Shown piece after piece: positions 54,064 through 64,000 of a stretch of DNA of 64,000 bases. Origin of the DNA: Microbacterium protaetiae (GTDB taxonomy: Bacteria; Actinomycetota; Actinomycetes; Actinomycetales; Microbacteriaceae); contig NZ_CP035494.1 in NCBI RefSeq assembly GCF_004135285.1, forward strand, positions 3,100,001 through 3,164,000, written 5' to 3'. How positions within the stretch are numbered: the stretch's first letter is position 1; each line of letters begins with the position of its first letter. The position numbers and the translations under genes are program-made. Under the pieces are notes generated by a model. That model was given only the letters and a program-made list of their open reading frames with translations. It had not been told where the DNA came from and did no database searches.

Positions 54064-55756
54064 GGCAGAGATCGATATCAAGCCTCGCAGCCGTGCCGTC
54101 ACCGACGGCATCGAAGCGACGACGTCGCGGGGAATGCTGCGTGGGGTCGGCATGGGCGATGACGATTGGGACAAGCCCCAGATCGGCATCGCGTCCAGCT
54201 GGAACGAGATCACCCCGTGCAACCTGAGCCTGGACCGGCTTGCGCAGGGAGCCAAAGAAGGCGTGCACGCCGGCGGAGGATACCCCCTGCAGTTCGGCAC
54301 CATCTCAGTCTCGGACGGCATCTCGATGGGACACGAGGGCATGCACTTCTCGCTGGTGAGTCGCGAGGTCATCGCCGACTCCGTCGAGACGGTGGTCATG
54401 GCCGAGCGGCTGGACGGCACCGTGCTGCTGGCCGGATGCGACAAGTCGATTCCGGGCATGCTGATGGCCTCGGCGCGACTTGATCTGTCCAGCGTGTTCC
54501 TCTACGCCGGATCCATCGCCCCCGGTTGGGTCAAACTCTCCGACGGCACCGAGAAGGAGATCACGATCATCGACTCCTTCGAGGGCGTGGGCGCGTGCAT
54601 GGCGGGTCGGATGAGCGAGGCGGACCTCAAGCGCATCGAGTGCTCTTTCGCGCCCGGCGAGGGCGCGTGCGGAGGCATGTACACCGCCAACACCATGGCC
54701 TCCGTCGCCGAGGCGCTGGGGCTGAGCCTTCCCGGCTCGGCGGCGCCGCCGTCGGCGGACCGGCGACGTGACCAGTTCGCGCACCGCTCCGGTGAGGCGG
54801 TTGTCGAACTTCTGCGACAGGGCATCACGACCCGCGACATCCTCACCATCGAAGCGTTCGAGAATGCGGTCGCCCTGGCGATGGCACTCGGCGGGTCGAC
54901 GAACGTGGTGCTGCACCTGCTGGCCATCGCGCATGAGGCCGATGTCGATCTGACCCTGCACGACTTCAACCGCATCGGCGACAAGGTCCCGCACGTCGCC
55001 GACATGAAGCCTTACGGGCAGTTCGTGATGAACGACGTCGACAAGCACGGCGGCATCCCGGTCATCATGAAGGCCATGCTCGATGAGGGTCTGCTGCACG
55101 GCGACGCCTTGACGGTGACCGGAAAGACGCTGGCCGAGAACCTCGAGGCGCTGTCACCGGACCCGGTCGACGGCACCGTGATCCACACCTTCGACGACCC
55201 GATCCACGCGACCGGCGGACTGACGATTCTGCACGGCTCGTTCGCCCCGGAAGGGGCCGTCGTGAAGACGGCGGGGTTCGATGCGGCGGTCTTCGAGGGA
55301 CCGGCCCGCGTGTTCGAGCGTGAGCGCGCCGCCATGGACGCGCTGGAGGCGGGGCAGATCAGCGCCGGCGACGTCGTGGTGATCCGCTATGAGGGCCCCA
55401 AGGGCGGACCGGGCATGCGCGAGATGCTGGCCATCACCGCGGCCATCAAGGGCGCGGGGCTCGGCAAGGATGTATTACTCTTGACAGACGGTCGATTCTC
55501 CGGCGGCACAACCGGCCTGTGCATCGGCCATATAGCACCCGAGGCGGTGGACGCAGGTCCGATCGCCTTCGTGCGCGATGGTGATCTGATACGGGTCGAT
55601 ATCGCGGCTCGCACTCTCGACCTACTCGTCGACGAGACCGAGCTGAGTTCCCGCCGGTCTGGCTGGGAGCCGCTTCCCCCGCGCTACACCCGAGGCGTTC
55701 TGGCCAAGTACTCGAAGCTCGTGCATTCCGCCGCGCAAGGCGCGGTGACGAGCTAG
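54056..55756 (+). CDS. ilvD: dihydroxy-acid dehydratase
   Basis: 566 aa. Third step in valine/isoleucine synthesis. Iron-sulfur ligands Cys55 (TPCNLSLD), Cys128 (GCDKSIPGM) and Cys205 ([12 protein letters not shown]); [10 protein letters not shown] near 280 and the C-terminal [18 protein letters not shown] 54056 lies 8 bases inside otsB, so it could be translated by re-initiation, an unusual coupling of trehalose and amino acid genes. Confidence 0.96.
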   Translation: MSEAEIDIKPRSRAVTDGIEATTSRGMLRGVGMGDDDWDKPQIGIASSWNEITPCNLSLDRLAQGAKEGVHAGGGYPLQFGTISVSDGISMGHEGMHFSLVSREVIADSVETVVMAERLDGTVLLAGCDKSIPGMLMASARLDLSSVFLYAGSIAPGWVKLSDGTEKEITIIDSFEGVGACMAGRMSEADLKRIECSFAPGEGACGGMYTANTMASVAEALGLSLPGSAAPPSADRRRDQFAHRSGEAVVELLRQGITTRDILTIEAFENAVALAMALGGSTNVVLHLLAIAHEADVDLTLHDFNRIGDKVPHVADMKPYGQFVMNDVDKHGGIPVIMKAMLDEGLLHGDALTVTGKTLAENLEALSPDPVDGTVIHTFDDPIHATGGLTILHGSFAPEGAVVKTAGFDAAVFEGPARVFERERAAMDALEAGQISAGDVVVIRYEGPKGGPGMREMLAITAAIKGAGLGKDVLLLTDGRFSGGTTGLCIGHIAPEAVDAGPIAFVRDGDLIRVDIAARTLDLLVDETELSSRRSGWEPLPPRYTRGVLAKYSKLVHSAAQGAVTS

Positions 55757-55801
55757 GCCGCTGTCGTCATTCCACTCCATCCGATGCAAGGAAGATCCAC
55801 C

Positions 55802-57604
55802 ATGCCCACAGACACCGCTGCGGCCGTTCCCCGGCCACCCGCCCGCACCGCCTCGGCGCCCGTGCTCACGGGCGCACAGGCGGTCGTCCGTTCCCTTGAG
55901 ATGCTTGGCGTCACCGACGTCTTCGGCCTTCCCGGCGGCGCTATCCTTCCGGTCTACGACCCGCTCATGGACACGTCCGAGATCCGGCACATCCTGGTGC
56001 GCCACGAGCAGGGCGCCGGTCACGCGGCCGAAGGCTACGCGTCGGCATCGGGCAAGGTGGGGGTCGCCATCGCGACCTCGGGTCCCGGGGCGACGAACCT
56101 GGTCACGGCGATCGCCGATGCCTACATGGACTCGGTGCCGATGCTGGCCATCACCGGACAGGTGTTCAGCACGCTGATGGGAACCGATGCCTTCCAGGAG
56201 GCAGACATCGTCGGCATCACGATGCCGATCACGAAGCACTCTTTTCTGGTCAAGCGGGCCGAAGACATCCCCGGCGCGATAGCGGCGGCATACGAGATCG
56301 CCTCGACCGGACGCCCCGGCCCGGTGCTGGTGGACATCACCAAGGACGCCCAGCAGGCCGAGGCGCCGTTCGTCTGGCCGCCCAAGGTCGACCTGCCCGG
56401 CTACCGCCCGGTGACCAAGGCGCACGGCAAGCAGATCCAGGCCGCAGCCCGGCTGCTGGCCGAGTCGAGCAAGCCGGTACTGTACGTGGGGGGCGGTGTC
56501 GTGCGGGCGGGAGCAGCCCACGAACTGCTCACCCTGGCCGAGTCCACCGGCGCGCCCGTGGTGACCACGCTGATGGCCCGCGGCGCCTTCCCCGACTCGC
56601 ACACACAGCACCTGGGCATGCCCGGAATGCACGGAACCGTGCCGGCAGTGCTCGCTCTGCAGGAGTCCGACCTCGTCGTGGCGCTGGGGGCCCGGTTCGA
56701 CGACCGCGTCACCGGAAAGGCCGCGCTGTTCGCACCGAACGCGAAGGTCGTGCACGTCGACATCGACCCGGCCGAGATTTCGAAGATCCGCACCGCCGAT
56801 GTGCCGATCGTGGGCGACCTGAAGGACGTGCTCGTCGACCTCGACGTCGCCTTCCGCGGGCGCATCGCCGGCGCACAGCCCGACATCGAGGAGTGGTGGT
56901 CCTACCTTGACGGTCTGCGCGATCAGTTCCCGCTCGGGTTCGCCCCGACCAGCGACGGACTGCTCTCGCCGCAGCATGTGATCCAGCGCATCGGCGAGCT
57001 CACCGGTCCCGAAGCGGTGTATGTCGCCGGCGTGGGCCAACACCAGATGTGGGCCGCCCAGTTCATCAAGTACGAGCGCCCGAACGCCTGGCTGAACTCC
57101 GGGGGAGCGGGCACGATGGGCTACTCGGTGCCCGCGGCGATGGGTGCAAAGGTGGGCCAGCCCGATCGCGTCGTGTGGTCGATCGACGGTGACGGATGCT
57201 TCCAGATGACCAATCAGGAGCTTGCGACCTGTGTCATCAACAACATTCCGATCAAGGTCGCGATCATCAACAACTCGTCGCTGGGGATGGTGCGCCAGTG
57301 GCAGACGCTGTTCTACGACGGGCGTCATTCGCACACCGACCTGAACACCGGGCACGGCTCCATCCATGTTCCCGACTTCGTCAAGCTGGCCGAGGCATAC
57401 GGGTGTCTGGCCCTGCGCGTGGAGAAGGAAGAAGACGTGGATGCCGCCATCACACAGGCACTGGAGACCAATGACCGCCCCGTGGTCATCGACTTCGTCG
57501 TCAGCGCCGATGCGATGGTGTGGCCCATGGTGCCGCAGGGCGTGAGCAACAGCTATGTGCAGTACGCCCGCGATCACGCCCCCGCGTTCGAGTCGGAAGA
57601 CTGA
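55802..57604 (+). CDS. ilvB: acetolactate synthase large subunit
   Basis: 600 aa from ATG 55802 (AAGGAAG upstream). TPP enzyme: catalytic Glu69 in [47 protein letters not shown] near 99, and the TPP-binding [13 protein letters not shown] near 461. Condenses two pyruvates, or pyruvate and 2-ketobutyrate. Followed by ilvN after 12 bases. Confidence 0.97.
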   Translation: MPTDTAAAVPRPPARTASAPVLTGAQAVVRSLEMLGVTDVFGLPGGAILPVYDPLMDTSEIRHILVRHEQGAGHAAEGYASASGKVGVAIATSGPGATNLVTAIADAYMDSVPMLAITGQVFSTLMGTDAFQEADIVGITMPITKHSFLVKRAEDIPGAIAAAYEIASTGRPGPVLVDITKDAQQAEAPFVWPPKVDLPGYRPVTKAHGKQIQAAARLLAESSKPVLYVGGGVVRAGAAHELLTLAESTGAPVVTTLMARGAFPDSHTQHLGMPGMHGTVPAVLALQESDLVVALGARFDDRVTGKAALFAPNAKVVHVDIDPAEISKIRTADVPIVGDLKDVLVDLDVAFRGRIAGAQPDIEEWWSYLDGLRDQFPLGFAPTSDGLLSPQHVIQRIGELTGPEAVYVAGVGQHQMWAAQFIKYERPNAWLNSGGAGTMGYSVPAAMGAKVGQPDRVVWSIDGDGCFQMTNQELATCVINNIPIKVAIINNSSLGMVRQWQTLFYDGRHSHTDLNTGHGSIHVPDFVKLAEAYGCLALRVEKEEDVDAAITQALETNDRPVVIDFVVSADAMVWPMVPQGVSNSYVQYARDHAPAFESED

Positions 57605-57616
57605 GGAGGAACCGAC

Positions 57617-59192
<1,576 letters not shown>

Positions 59193-59204
59193 GTCCACGT
59201 GAGA

Positions 59205-59236
59205 GAAGGGCCGGGGGAGCGATCCTCCGGCCCTTC
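59205..59236 (+). terminator. hairpin after ilvC
   Basis: 14-bp arms (59205-59218 and 59223-59236) around GAAGGGCCGGGGGA with one G-T wobble and a 4-base loop; no T tract. Confidence 0.7.
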
Positions 59237-59254
59237 GCGATGCGGTGGGTGTCT

Positions 59255-59260
59255 TAGACT
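59255..59260 (+). promoter_or_regulatory. -10 element TAGACT, leaderless type
   Basis: TAGACT ends 7 bases before ATG 59268. Confidence 0.5.
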
Positions 59261-59267
59261 TTGCCGC

Positions 59268-59792
59268 ATGGCACCCGACCCCCACACGCCCGACGACGAC
59301 GACGCCCTGCGCTGGGACGGCGACGACGAGCCGCAGACGGTGCTGCCGGCCGGCTGGGTCGCCAAGGGCAAGGGCGCGGAACGGGTGACCTCGACGGACG
59401 ATCAGACACAGGATGCCGCATCCGACGCCTCATCTGCGGCGGGTATCGCCCCTGTCGATGACGCCGTTGACGCTGTCGACGAGGCGGGGTCCGCTGCACT
59501 GGGCAACGCCGCTCTCATCGGACTGGGAGTTCTGGGCGGTGTGTATCTGCTGTTCACGATCGGATGGATCATCGGCGGTCTGCGGCTGCAGGGTGTGGCG
59601 ACCTACCTGGTCAGCCCTGCGGCATCCGTTCCAGCGGTCTGGCTGGCGGCGTTGGCTCCGGTCATCTGGTTCGGCACGACGCTGTGGTTGACACGCCGCA
59701 CCCGAACCTGGCTGCGCTTCACGTGGCTGATCGTCGGGGCGGTGCTTCTGGTGCCGTGGCCGTTCGCACTGCTGGGCGGGATGGGCCAATGA
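59268..59792 (+). CDS. membrane protein with acidic N-terminus
   Basis: 174 aa from ATG 59268. An acidic tail (PDPHTPDDDDALRWDGDDEP, then QDAASDASSAAG) of about 90 residues, then three hydrophobic segments (LIGLGVLGGVYLLFTIGWIIGG, a middle one and LIVGAVLLVPWPFALLGGM). It resembles actinobacterial DNA polymerase III subunit gamma/tau-misannotated membrane proteins only in its composition; no family assigned. Overlaps the next gene as ATGA. Confidence 0.6.
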   Translation: MAPDPHTPDDDDALRWDGDDEPQTVLPAGWVAKGKGAERVTSTDDQTQDAASDASSAAGIAPVDDAVDAVDEAGSAALGNAALIGLGVLGGVYLLFTIGWIIGGLRLQGVATYLVSPAASVPAVWLAALAPVIWFGTTLWLTRRTRTWLRFTWLIVGAVLLVPWPFALLGGMGQ

Positions 59793-60172
59793 GCGGGGGA
59801 GCGGTGAGCACGAGGCAGATGCCGACATGGGTCGTGGCCGTCATCGCGGGCGGCTTCGGCTTGTTCTACGCGTACGCCGTATGGAACGCCGTCGCATTCC
59901 TCATCGCGCAGGCCACCGGGCCGCTGGGGCTCAACGGCGCAGGGTGGGCGCTGCTGCTGTTCGCCGCCGTGTTCCCGATCGTCGTGTTCGCGGCGGCGTT
60001 GGCGCTCGGGCTGCGGCGCACTCCGCTCGCGCTGGCGCTGGTGATGCTGTGCGGACTCGGACTCGTGGCGGTGTTCTGGCTGAATGTGATCGCCTACTCG
60101 CTCGTGGGTGGGGCCGGCCTCGTGGGGGCGGGACGCGTCACACTGTCGGGAGCGCGCATGCGAGCACGGTAG
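59789..60172 (+). CDS. four-helix small membrane protein
   Basis: 127 aa from ATG 59789. Four hydrophobic segments (VVAVIAGGFGLFYAYAVW, GWALLLFAAVFPIVVFAAALAL, ALALVMLCGLGLVAVFWLNVIAY and GGAGLVGAGRV). No known domain. Coupled to the preceding protein, so the pair may be one complex. Confidence 0.6.
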   Translation: MSGGAVSTRQMPTWVVAVIAGGFGLFYAYAVWNAVAFLIAQATGPLGLNGAGWALLLFAAVFPIVVFAAALALGLRRTPLALALVMLCGLGLVAVFWLNVIAYSLVGGAGLVGAGRVTLSGARMRAR

Positions 60173-60175
60173 GCT
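60170..60175 (+). promoter_or_regulatory. -10 element TAGGCT of serA
   Basis: TAGGCT overlaps the preceding stop codon; serA ATG is 94 bases further on, so serA has an untranslated leader. The leader is GC-rich with short inverted segments but no named riboswitch is recognised. Confidence 0.4.
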
Positions 60176-60269
60176 GTTCAGCGTCTCGCCCCGAAGGCGT
60201 GCGGCGCGGCATCTCCGTCATCATCGCCGTCGCGCGCCGTGCGCGATGCGCCGTCCCGAAGGGTCTCGT

Positions 60270-61874
60270 ATGACCAAGCCTGTCGTCCTTCTCGCCGAGC
60301 AGCTCTCTCCCGCGACCGTTGATGCCCTCGGTCCGGACTTCGAGATCCGAGAGGTCGACGGAACCGATCGTTCGGCTCTGCTGTCGGCACTGGCCGATGC
60401 CGATGCCGTGCTGATCAGGTCGGCGACGAAGATGGACGCCGAGGCGATCGCCGCCGGGAGCCGGCTCAAGGTCATCGCCCGCGCCGGTGTGGGGCTGGAC
60501 AACGTCGACATCAAGGCGGCGACTGCGGCGGGTGTCATGGTCGTCAACGCCCCCACCTCCAACATCATCTCGGCCGCCGAGCTGACCATCGCCCACATTC
60601 TGGGGCTGGCCCGCCACATTCCCTCCGCCGATGCCTCGCTGGCCCGCGGGGAGTGGAAGCGCAGCGCGTACACCGGCATCGAGCTGTTCGACAAGACCGT
60701 CGGCATCGTCGGGCTGGGGCGAATCGGCACTCTCATCACCGAGCGTCTGCGCGCGTTCGGCGTGCGTGTGATCGGCTACGACCCGTATGTCACCCCCGCC
60801 CGGGCCCAGCAGCTGCAGGTCGAGCTGCTGCCCCTGGACGATGTGCTGCGCCAGAGCGACTTCGTCACTGTGCACATGCCGAAGACGCCCGAGACGACGG
60901 GCATGATCAGCACCGCCCAGCTTGCGCTGATGAAGCCGACCGCGTATGTCGTCAACGTTGCGCGCGGTGGTCTCATCGATGAAGACGCGCTTTTCGAGGC
61001 GCTGACGAACAACGTGATCGCCGGTGCGGCCATCGACGTGTTCACGAGCGAGCCCCCCGCCCAGGGCGGTTCGGCCCAGCGTCTGCTCGGACTGCCGAAC
61101 ATCGTGGTCACCCCCCACCTGGGTGCCTCCACCGGCGAGGCGCAGGAGAAGGCCGGCGTATCGGTGGCACGGTCGGTCAAGCTCGCCCTCGAGGGCGATC
61201 TCGTGCCCGATGCCGTCAACGTCGCCGGGGGAGTCATCGACCCGTTCGTGCGTCCCGGTATCGCCCTCGTCGAGATGCTCGGCCAGTTCTTCACCGGGCT
61301 GACCGAGGGCGCGCTGACCAGTCTCGACATCGAGGTGCGCGGTGAGCTGGCCGCCTACGACGTGAGCGTGTACCGCCTGGCCGCGCTCAAGGGCATCTTC
61401 ACCAACATCGTCAGCGAGAACGTGTCGTATGTGAATGCGCCGTTGTTCGCGGAACAGCGCGGCATCGAGACACGCCTGATCGTCGAGGCCGACAGCCCGC
61501 TGTACCGCAACATCACGATCCTGCGCGGCTCGCTCTCCGACGGCACGGTGCTGTCGGTGGCCGGCACCCTGGCCGGCACGCGCATGGTGCCCAAGGTCGT
61601 GGGCATCAACGACTACGAGATCGAAGTGCCCTTCGAGCGGTACCACCTGGTCATGCGTTACGCCGACAAGCCCGGCATCGTCGCCATCTACGGGCAGCTG
61701 CTCGGCGACGCCGGCATCAACATCGAGGGACTCCAGGTGGCGCACCCCGACAGCAGTGGTCGGGCGCTGTCGATTCTCACCGTCGATTCGCCGGTACCCG
61801 ACGAGCTCGTCGAGCAGATCCGCGACGCTATCGACGCCGACCTGCTGCGTCAGATCGAGATCGCCGAGGCCTGA
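60270..61874 (+). CDS. serA: D-3-phosphoglycerate dehydrogenase
   Basis: 534 aa from ATG 60270. First step of serine synthesis. NAD-binding GLGRIG near 148-153, catalytic Arg in VARGGLID near 230, Glu and His in HLGASTGEAQEKAG near 285. Long mycobacterial-type form: after about 305 comes an extra ASB domain (VVTP... to about 455) and a C-terminal ACT domain (PGIVAIYGQLLGDAGINIEGLQVA near 468) for serine feedback. The upstream frame is non-coding. Confidence 0.97.
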   Translation: MTKPVVLLAEQLSPATVDALGPDFEIREVDGTDRSALLSALADADAVLIRSATKMDAEAIAAGSRLKVIARAGVGLDNVDIKAATAAGVMVVNAPTSNIISAAELTIAHILGLARHIPSADASLARGEWKRSAYTGIELFDKTVGIVGLGRIGTLITERLRAFGVRVIGYDPYVTPARAQQLQVELLPLDDVLRQSDFVTVHMPKTPETTGMISTAQLALMKPTAYVVNVARGGLIDEDALFEALTNNVIAGAAIDVFTSEPPAQGGSAQRLLGLPNIVVTPHLGASTGEAQEKAGVSVARSVKLALEGDLVPDAVNVAGGVIDPFVRPGIALVEMLGQFFTGLTEGALTSLDIEVRGELAAYDVSVYRLAALKGIFTNIVSENVSYVNAPLFAEQRGIETRLIVEADSPLYRNITILRGSLSDGTVLSVAGTLAGTRMVPKVVGINDYEIEVPFERYHLVMRYADKPGIVAIYGQLLGDAGINIEGLQVAHPDSSGRALSILTVDSPVPDELVEQIRDAIDADLLRQIEIAEA

Positions 61875-61905
61875 CCGCTCGCGGGCTGCGCCGCAGCAGC
61901 GGTCA
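61872..61905. terminator. compound palindrome spanning both stop codons
   Basis: TGACCGCT (61872) and AGCGGTCA (61898-61905) are perfect arms that include the serA and tetR stop codons, with an inner GCTGC/GCAGC hairpin. Likely a bidirectional terminator. Confidence 0.6.
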
Positions 61906-62445
61906 GCGCGCGGCGAGCTGCTCGAGCAGGGAGACGAGCCGGTTCATCGCTGCGTCGCGCAACACCGGGCCGGATGCGGCCGGATCGAGCAGATTGTTGA
62001 AGTAGAGACCGTCTGACGCGAGCAGGACGAGATCGAGTGCGGTCTCGTCGCGCACGTGCGGGCGCACAGCATCGGCCCAGCGGCGGCGGGCCTCATGCAG
62101 CGCCGCACTGGCCGGCGCGCTGCCGCCCTGAGCGAGCCTCGACACGGCGAGCATCGCGCGGTCCAGGGGCGCCCCGGTCATCACCGACGTTCGGATGAAG
62201 TGCGCGATGGCGGCGTCGCCCGCGGCGATGATCTCTGCCACATCGGCGTCGACGAGTGCGACCAGGCGCTCGATCAAGCCTGCCTCCAGCGCCTCTTTCG
62301 AGCCGAAGTGATAGAGCAGCCCACCCTTCGACACGGCGGCCGCGCGGGCCGTGGCATCCATCGTCGCCGCCTTCTCACCCCGGGTGATCAGGATCTGCTC
62401 GAACGCGTCGAGGACGCTTTCGCGTGCGCGGGGCGGTCGACTCAT
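61903..62445 (-). CDS. TetR-family repressor
   Basis: 180 aa from ATG 62445. Helix-turn-helix at about 10-50 (DAFEQILITRGEKAATMDATARAAAVSKGGLLYHFGSKEAL region), then a helical ligand domain. Divergent from an MFS drug-type exporter, so it most likely represses it and is released by the exported compound. TACGAT 7 bases before the ATG supports the start. A near-perfect palindrome lies in the gap. Confidence 0.9.
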   Translation of the reverse strand: MSRPPRARESVLDAFEQILITRGEKAATMDATARAAAVSKGGLLYHFGSKEALEAGLIERLVALVDADVAEIIAAGDAAIAHFIRTSVMTGAPLDRAMLAVSRLAQGGSAPASAALHEARRRWADAVRPHVRDETALDLVLLASDGLYFNNLLDPAASGPVLRDAAMNRLVSLLEQLAAR

Positions 62446-62452
62446 GGTCTTG

Positions 62453-62458
62453 ATCGTA
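62453..62458 (-). promoter_or_regulatory. -10 element TACGAT of tetR, leaderless type
   Basis: Minus-strand TACGAT ends 7 bases before ATG 62445. Confidence 0.45.
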
Positions 62459-62480
62459 TCGACGAGTGGGGTCAGCTCGT

Positions 62481-62510
62481 GATACTGTACCAACTGGCCG
62501 GTATAGTATC
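62481..62510. promoter_or_regulatory. TetR operator palindrome
   Basis: GATACTGTACC (62481-62491) and GGTATAGTATC (62500-62510), 11-bp arms with one mismatch and an 8-base spacer. It overlaps TATAGT (62502-62507), the likely -10 of the MFS gene. Confidence 0.75.
62502..62507 (+). promoter_or_regulatory. -10 element TATAGT of the MFS gene
   Basis: TATAGT inside the right operator arm; transcription would start near 62514, leaving a short leader with GGGAG before ATG 62532. Confidence 0.5.
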
Positions 62511-62531
62511 GTTCGCCCGGCTGGGAGCCTC

Positions 62532-64000
62532 ATGACGACGCAGACAGCCACCACCACCCCGTACCGTCCGCATCTGCGGGCCGGTCGTCGCGCCTGGGCG
62601 GCGCTGGCCGTGTTGATGCTTCCGGTGCTGCTGGTCTCGGTCGACAACACCGTGCTCAGTTTCGCGTTGCCCGAGATAGCGCTCGATCTGCAGCCGACCA
62701 GCGCGCAGCAGCTCTGGATCATCGACGTGTACTCGCTGGTGCTCGCCGCGCTGCTTGTCACGATGGGCACACTCGGCGACCGTTTCGGCAGACGACGGAT
62801 GCTGCTGATCGGTGCGACCGGCTTCGCGCTGGTCTCTGCGGCGTCGGCCTTCGCCCCGAGCGCGGGATGGCTGATCGCGGGGCGAGCAACGATGGCCGTG
62901 TTCGGCGCGATGCTGATGCCCGCCACGCTGTCGCTGATCCGCAGTATCTTCGTCTACCGAGCGCAGCGCCGCGTGGCCATCGCCATCTGGGCGGCGATGT
63001 TCTCTGCCGGGGCGGCACTCGGGCCCGTCGTCGGGGGTCTGCTGCTGGAGCGTTTCGCGTGGGGAGCGGTGTTCCTCATGGCCGTGCCGGTGCTGATCCC
63101 GCTGCTGTTGTGTGCGCCGCTGCTGGTGCCCGAGAGCCGTGACCCGCGGCCCGGGCGCGTCGATCCGATCAGCATTCTGCTGTCGGTGGGTGCCATGGTG
63201 CCGGTCGTCTACGCCGTCAAAGAGCTGGCAGTGTACGGCTTCAGCGGCCCGGTGGTCGGGCTGTTGCTGGCCGGCGGTGCGTGCGGGGTGCTGTTCGTGC
63301 GCCGCCAGCAGCGCGCACAGACGCCGATGCTCGATATGGCGCTGTTCCGCAGCCGCATGTTCACCGGTGCGCTGCTGGTGAACCTCTTGAGCGTGCTGGC
63401 GCTGGTCGGGTTTCTGTTCTTCGTCTCGCAGCATCTGCAGTTGATCCTGGGGCTTTCGCCGCTGCAGGCGGGCCTGGCCCTCGTCCCCTCGCTCGTGGCG
63501 ATGATCACTGCGGGTCTGCTGGTCGTGCCGATCTCGTCGCGGATCTCCCCCCGCGTCGTGATCCCCGTGGCCCTTGCGTTCTCTGCCGGTGGCTACGTCG
63601 CGGTCGCGCTGACCACAGGTCCCGACGTGCTGCTGCCCATCGTCGTGGCCGCCGTGAGCCTGGGCATCGGCATCGGCGCCGCCGAGACCGTCTCGAACGA
63701 GCTGATCCTCACCGCGGCCCCGGTCGAGAAGGCGGGCGCAGCCAGCGCTGTCTCAGAGACCGCTTACGAGGTCGGCACGGTCCTGGGCACCTCGATCATC
63801 GGCGGGCTGCTCACGGCCGTGTATCGCGGCGCCATCGTCGTCCCCAGTGGCGTTCCCGACGCGTGGGTGGCTCCCGCGCGCGAGACGCTCGCCGGTGCCA
63901 TCGCGGTGGCCGACGAACTCGGTGGAGAGGTCGGTACCGCGCTGCGGGATGCCGCGGCGGCCGCCTTCGACGCGGGTGTCGGGGTGACCGCCTTCATCGG
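62532..64000 (+). CDS. DHA2-family MFS multidrug-type exporter, 3' truncated
   Basis: 489 codons visible, open to the end of the window. QacA/EmrB/SmvA-like 14-helix exporter: helix 1 LPVLLVSVDNTVLSFALPEIAL (motif D1), GDRFGRRRMLLIG near 77 (motif A), GAALGPVVGGLLLERF near 157 (motif C of drug:proton antiporters) and a C-terminal AASAVSETAYEVGTVLGTSI. The divergent TetR gene and operator support induced drug or solvent efflux. GGGAG precedes the ATG by 4 bases. The true end lies outside the window. Confidence 0.93.
   Translation, partial: MTTQTATTTPYRPHLRAGRRAWAALAVLMLPVLLVSVDNTVLSFALPEIALDLQPTSAQQLWIIDVYSLVLAALLVTMGTLGDRFGRRRMLLIGATGFALVSAASAFAPSAGWLIAGRATMAVFGAMLMPATLSLIRSIFVYRAQRRVAIAIWAAMFSAGAALGPVVGGLLLERFAWGAVFLMAVPVLIPLLLCAPLLVPESRDPRPGRVDPISILLSVGAMVPVVYAVKELAVYGFSGPVVGLLLAGGACGVLFVRRQQRAQTPMLDMALFRSRMFTGALLVNLLSVLALVGFLFFVSQHLQLILGLSPLQAGLALVPSLVAMITAGLLVVPISSRISPRVVIPVALAFSAGGYVAVALTTGPDVLLPIVVAAVSLGIGIGAAETVSNELILTAAPVEKAGAASAVSETAYEVGTVLGTSIIGGLLTAVYRGAIVVPSGVPDAWVAPARETLAGAIAVADELGGEVGTALRDAAAAAFDAGVGVTAFI

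Noticed and set aside
60173..60269. Riboswitch in the serA leader
   Set aside because: No conserved glycine, serine or SAM aptamer core could be matched; only GC-rich short repeats.
60138..61745. 535-codon open frame opposite serA
   Set aside because: Same type of shadow; no family signature and no start context.

Overview
The window is 64 kb of high-GC DNA, roughly 69% G+C by eye, with many GTG starts and gene ends that overlap as ATGA or GTGA. The gene content (DUF3039, DUF4192, an actinobacterial Tad pilus set, Ku plus three-domain LigD, a Micrococcales-type tmRNA tag ending KRTDFALAA, a fused trehalose/BCAA gene run) points to Actinomycetota, family Microbacteriaceae, most likely Microbacterium or a close relative. 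It is mostly chromosomal core. Two tRNA genes and one tmRNA are present; no rRNA, CRISPR array or intact insertion sequence was seen.

Layout. 1-5.9 kb: the 3' end of an HtrA protease, two tandem CDP-glycerol-type glycerophosphotransferases, a family 2 glycosyltransferase and a DUF4192 protein. 6-10 kb: a small acidic protein and a sulfate ABC transporter (binding protein, cysT, cysW, cysA). 10.2-15.2 kb: a nucleotidyltransferase coupled to an unknown membrane protein, an ABC ATPase with an unusual repeat-bearing N-terminus, its permease, and a DUF3039 zinc-finger-like protein. 15.2-19.7 kb: pncB divergent from murI-rph-rdgB, then a CDF metal exporter. 19.7-23.1 kb: the NHEJ pair ligD/ku, divergent. 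23.1-28.5 kb: DedA, tRNA-Leu, then tadA-tadB-tadC-Flp-like-TadE-TadE-TadG-like. 28.5-33.4 kb: an MFS protein divergent from prfB, then ftsE-ftsX-smpB. 33.4-38.9 kb: MFS, M20 peptidase, SIMPL protein, tmRNA, lipoprotein and inositol-monophosphatase-like protein. 39-40.9 kb: tRNA-Lys, a frameshifted excisionase-like remnant and an AbiEi/AbiEii-like toxin-antitoxin pair, read here as the scar of an integrated element.

41-51.5 kb is the most interesting part: two divergent operons plus an IclR regulator. Together they encode an ABC importer, a class III CoA-transferase, an HMG-CoA-lyase-family enzyme, a 3-hydroxybutyrate dehydrogenase-like SDR, an alpha/beta hydrolase, a 3-oxoacid CoA-transferase (two subunits) and a thiolase. 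These steps can be joined into a closed route from an imported 3-hydroxy-3-methylglutarate-like acid, or from 3-hydroxybutyrate, to acetyl-CoA.

51.5-61.9 kb: a small membrane protein, otsA-otsB (trehalose), ilvD-ilvB-ilvN-ilvC (branched-chain amino acids), two small membrane proteins and serA. 61.9-64 kb: a TetR repressor divergent from a drug-type MFS exporter that runs off the window, with a near-perfect operator palindrome between them.

Two patterns cut across the window. At least fourteen genes have a TANNNT -10 element 6-9 bases before the start codon, which implies leaderless transcription. The word GCGGCATCC (or its complement GGATGCCGC) recurs about three dozen times, far more than composition predicts.
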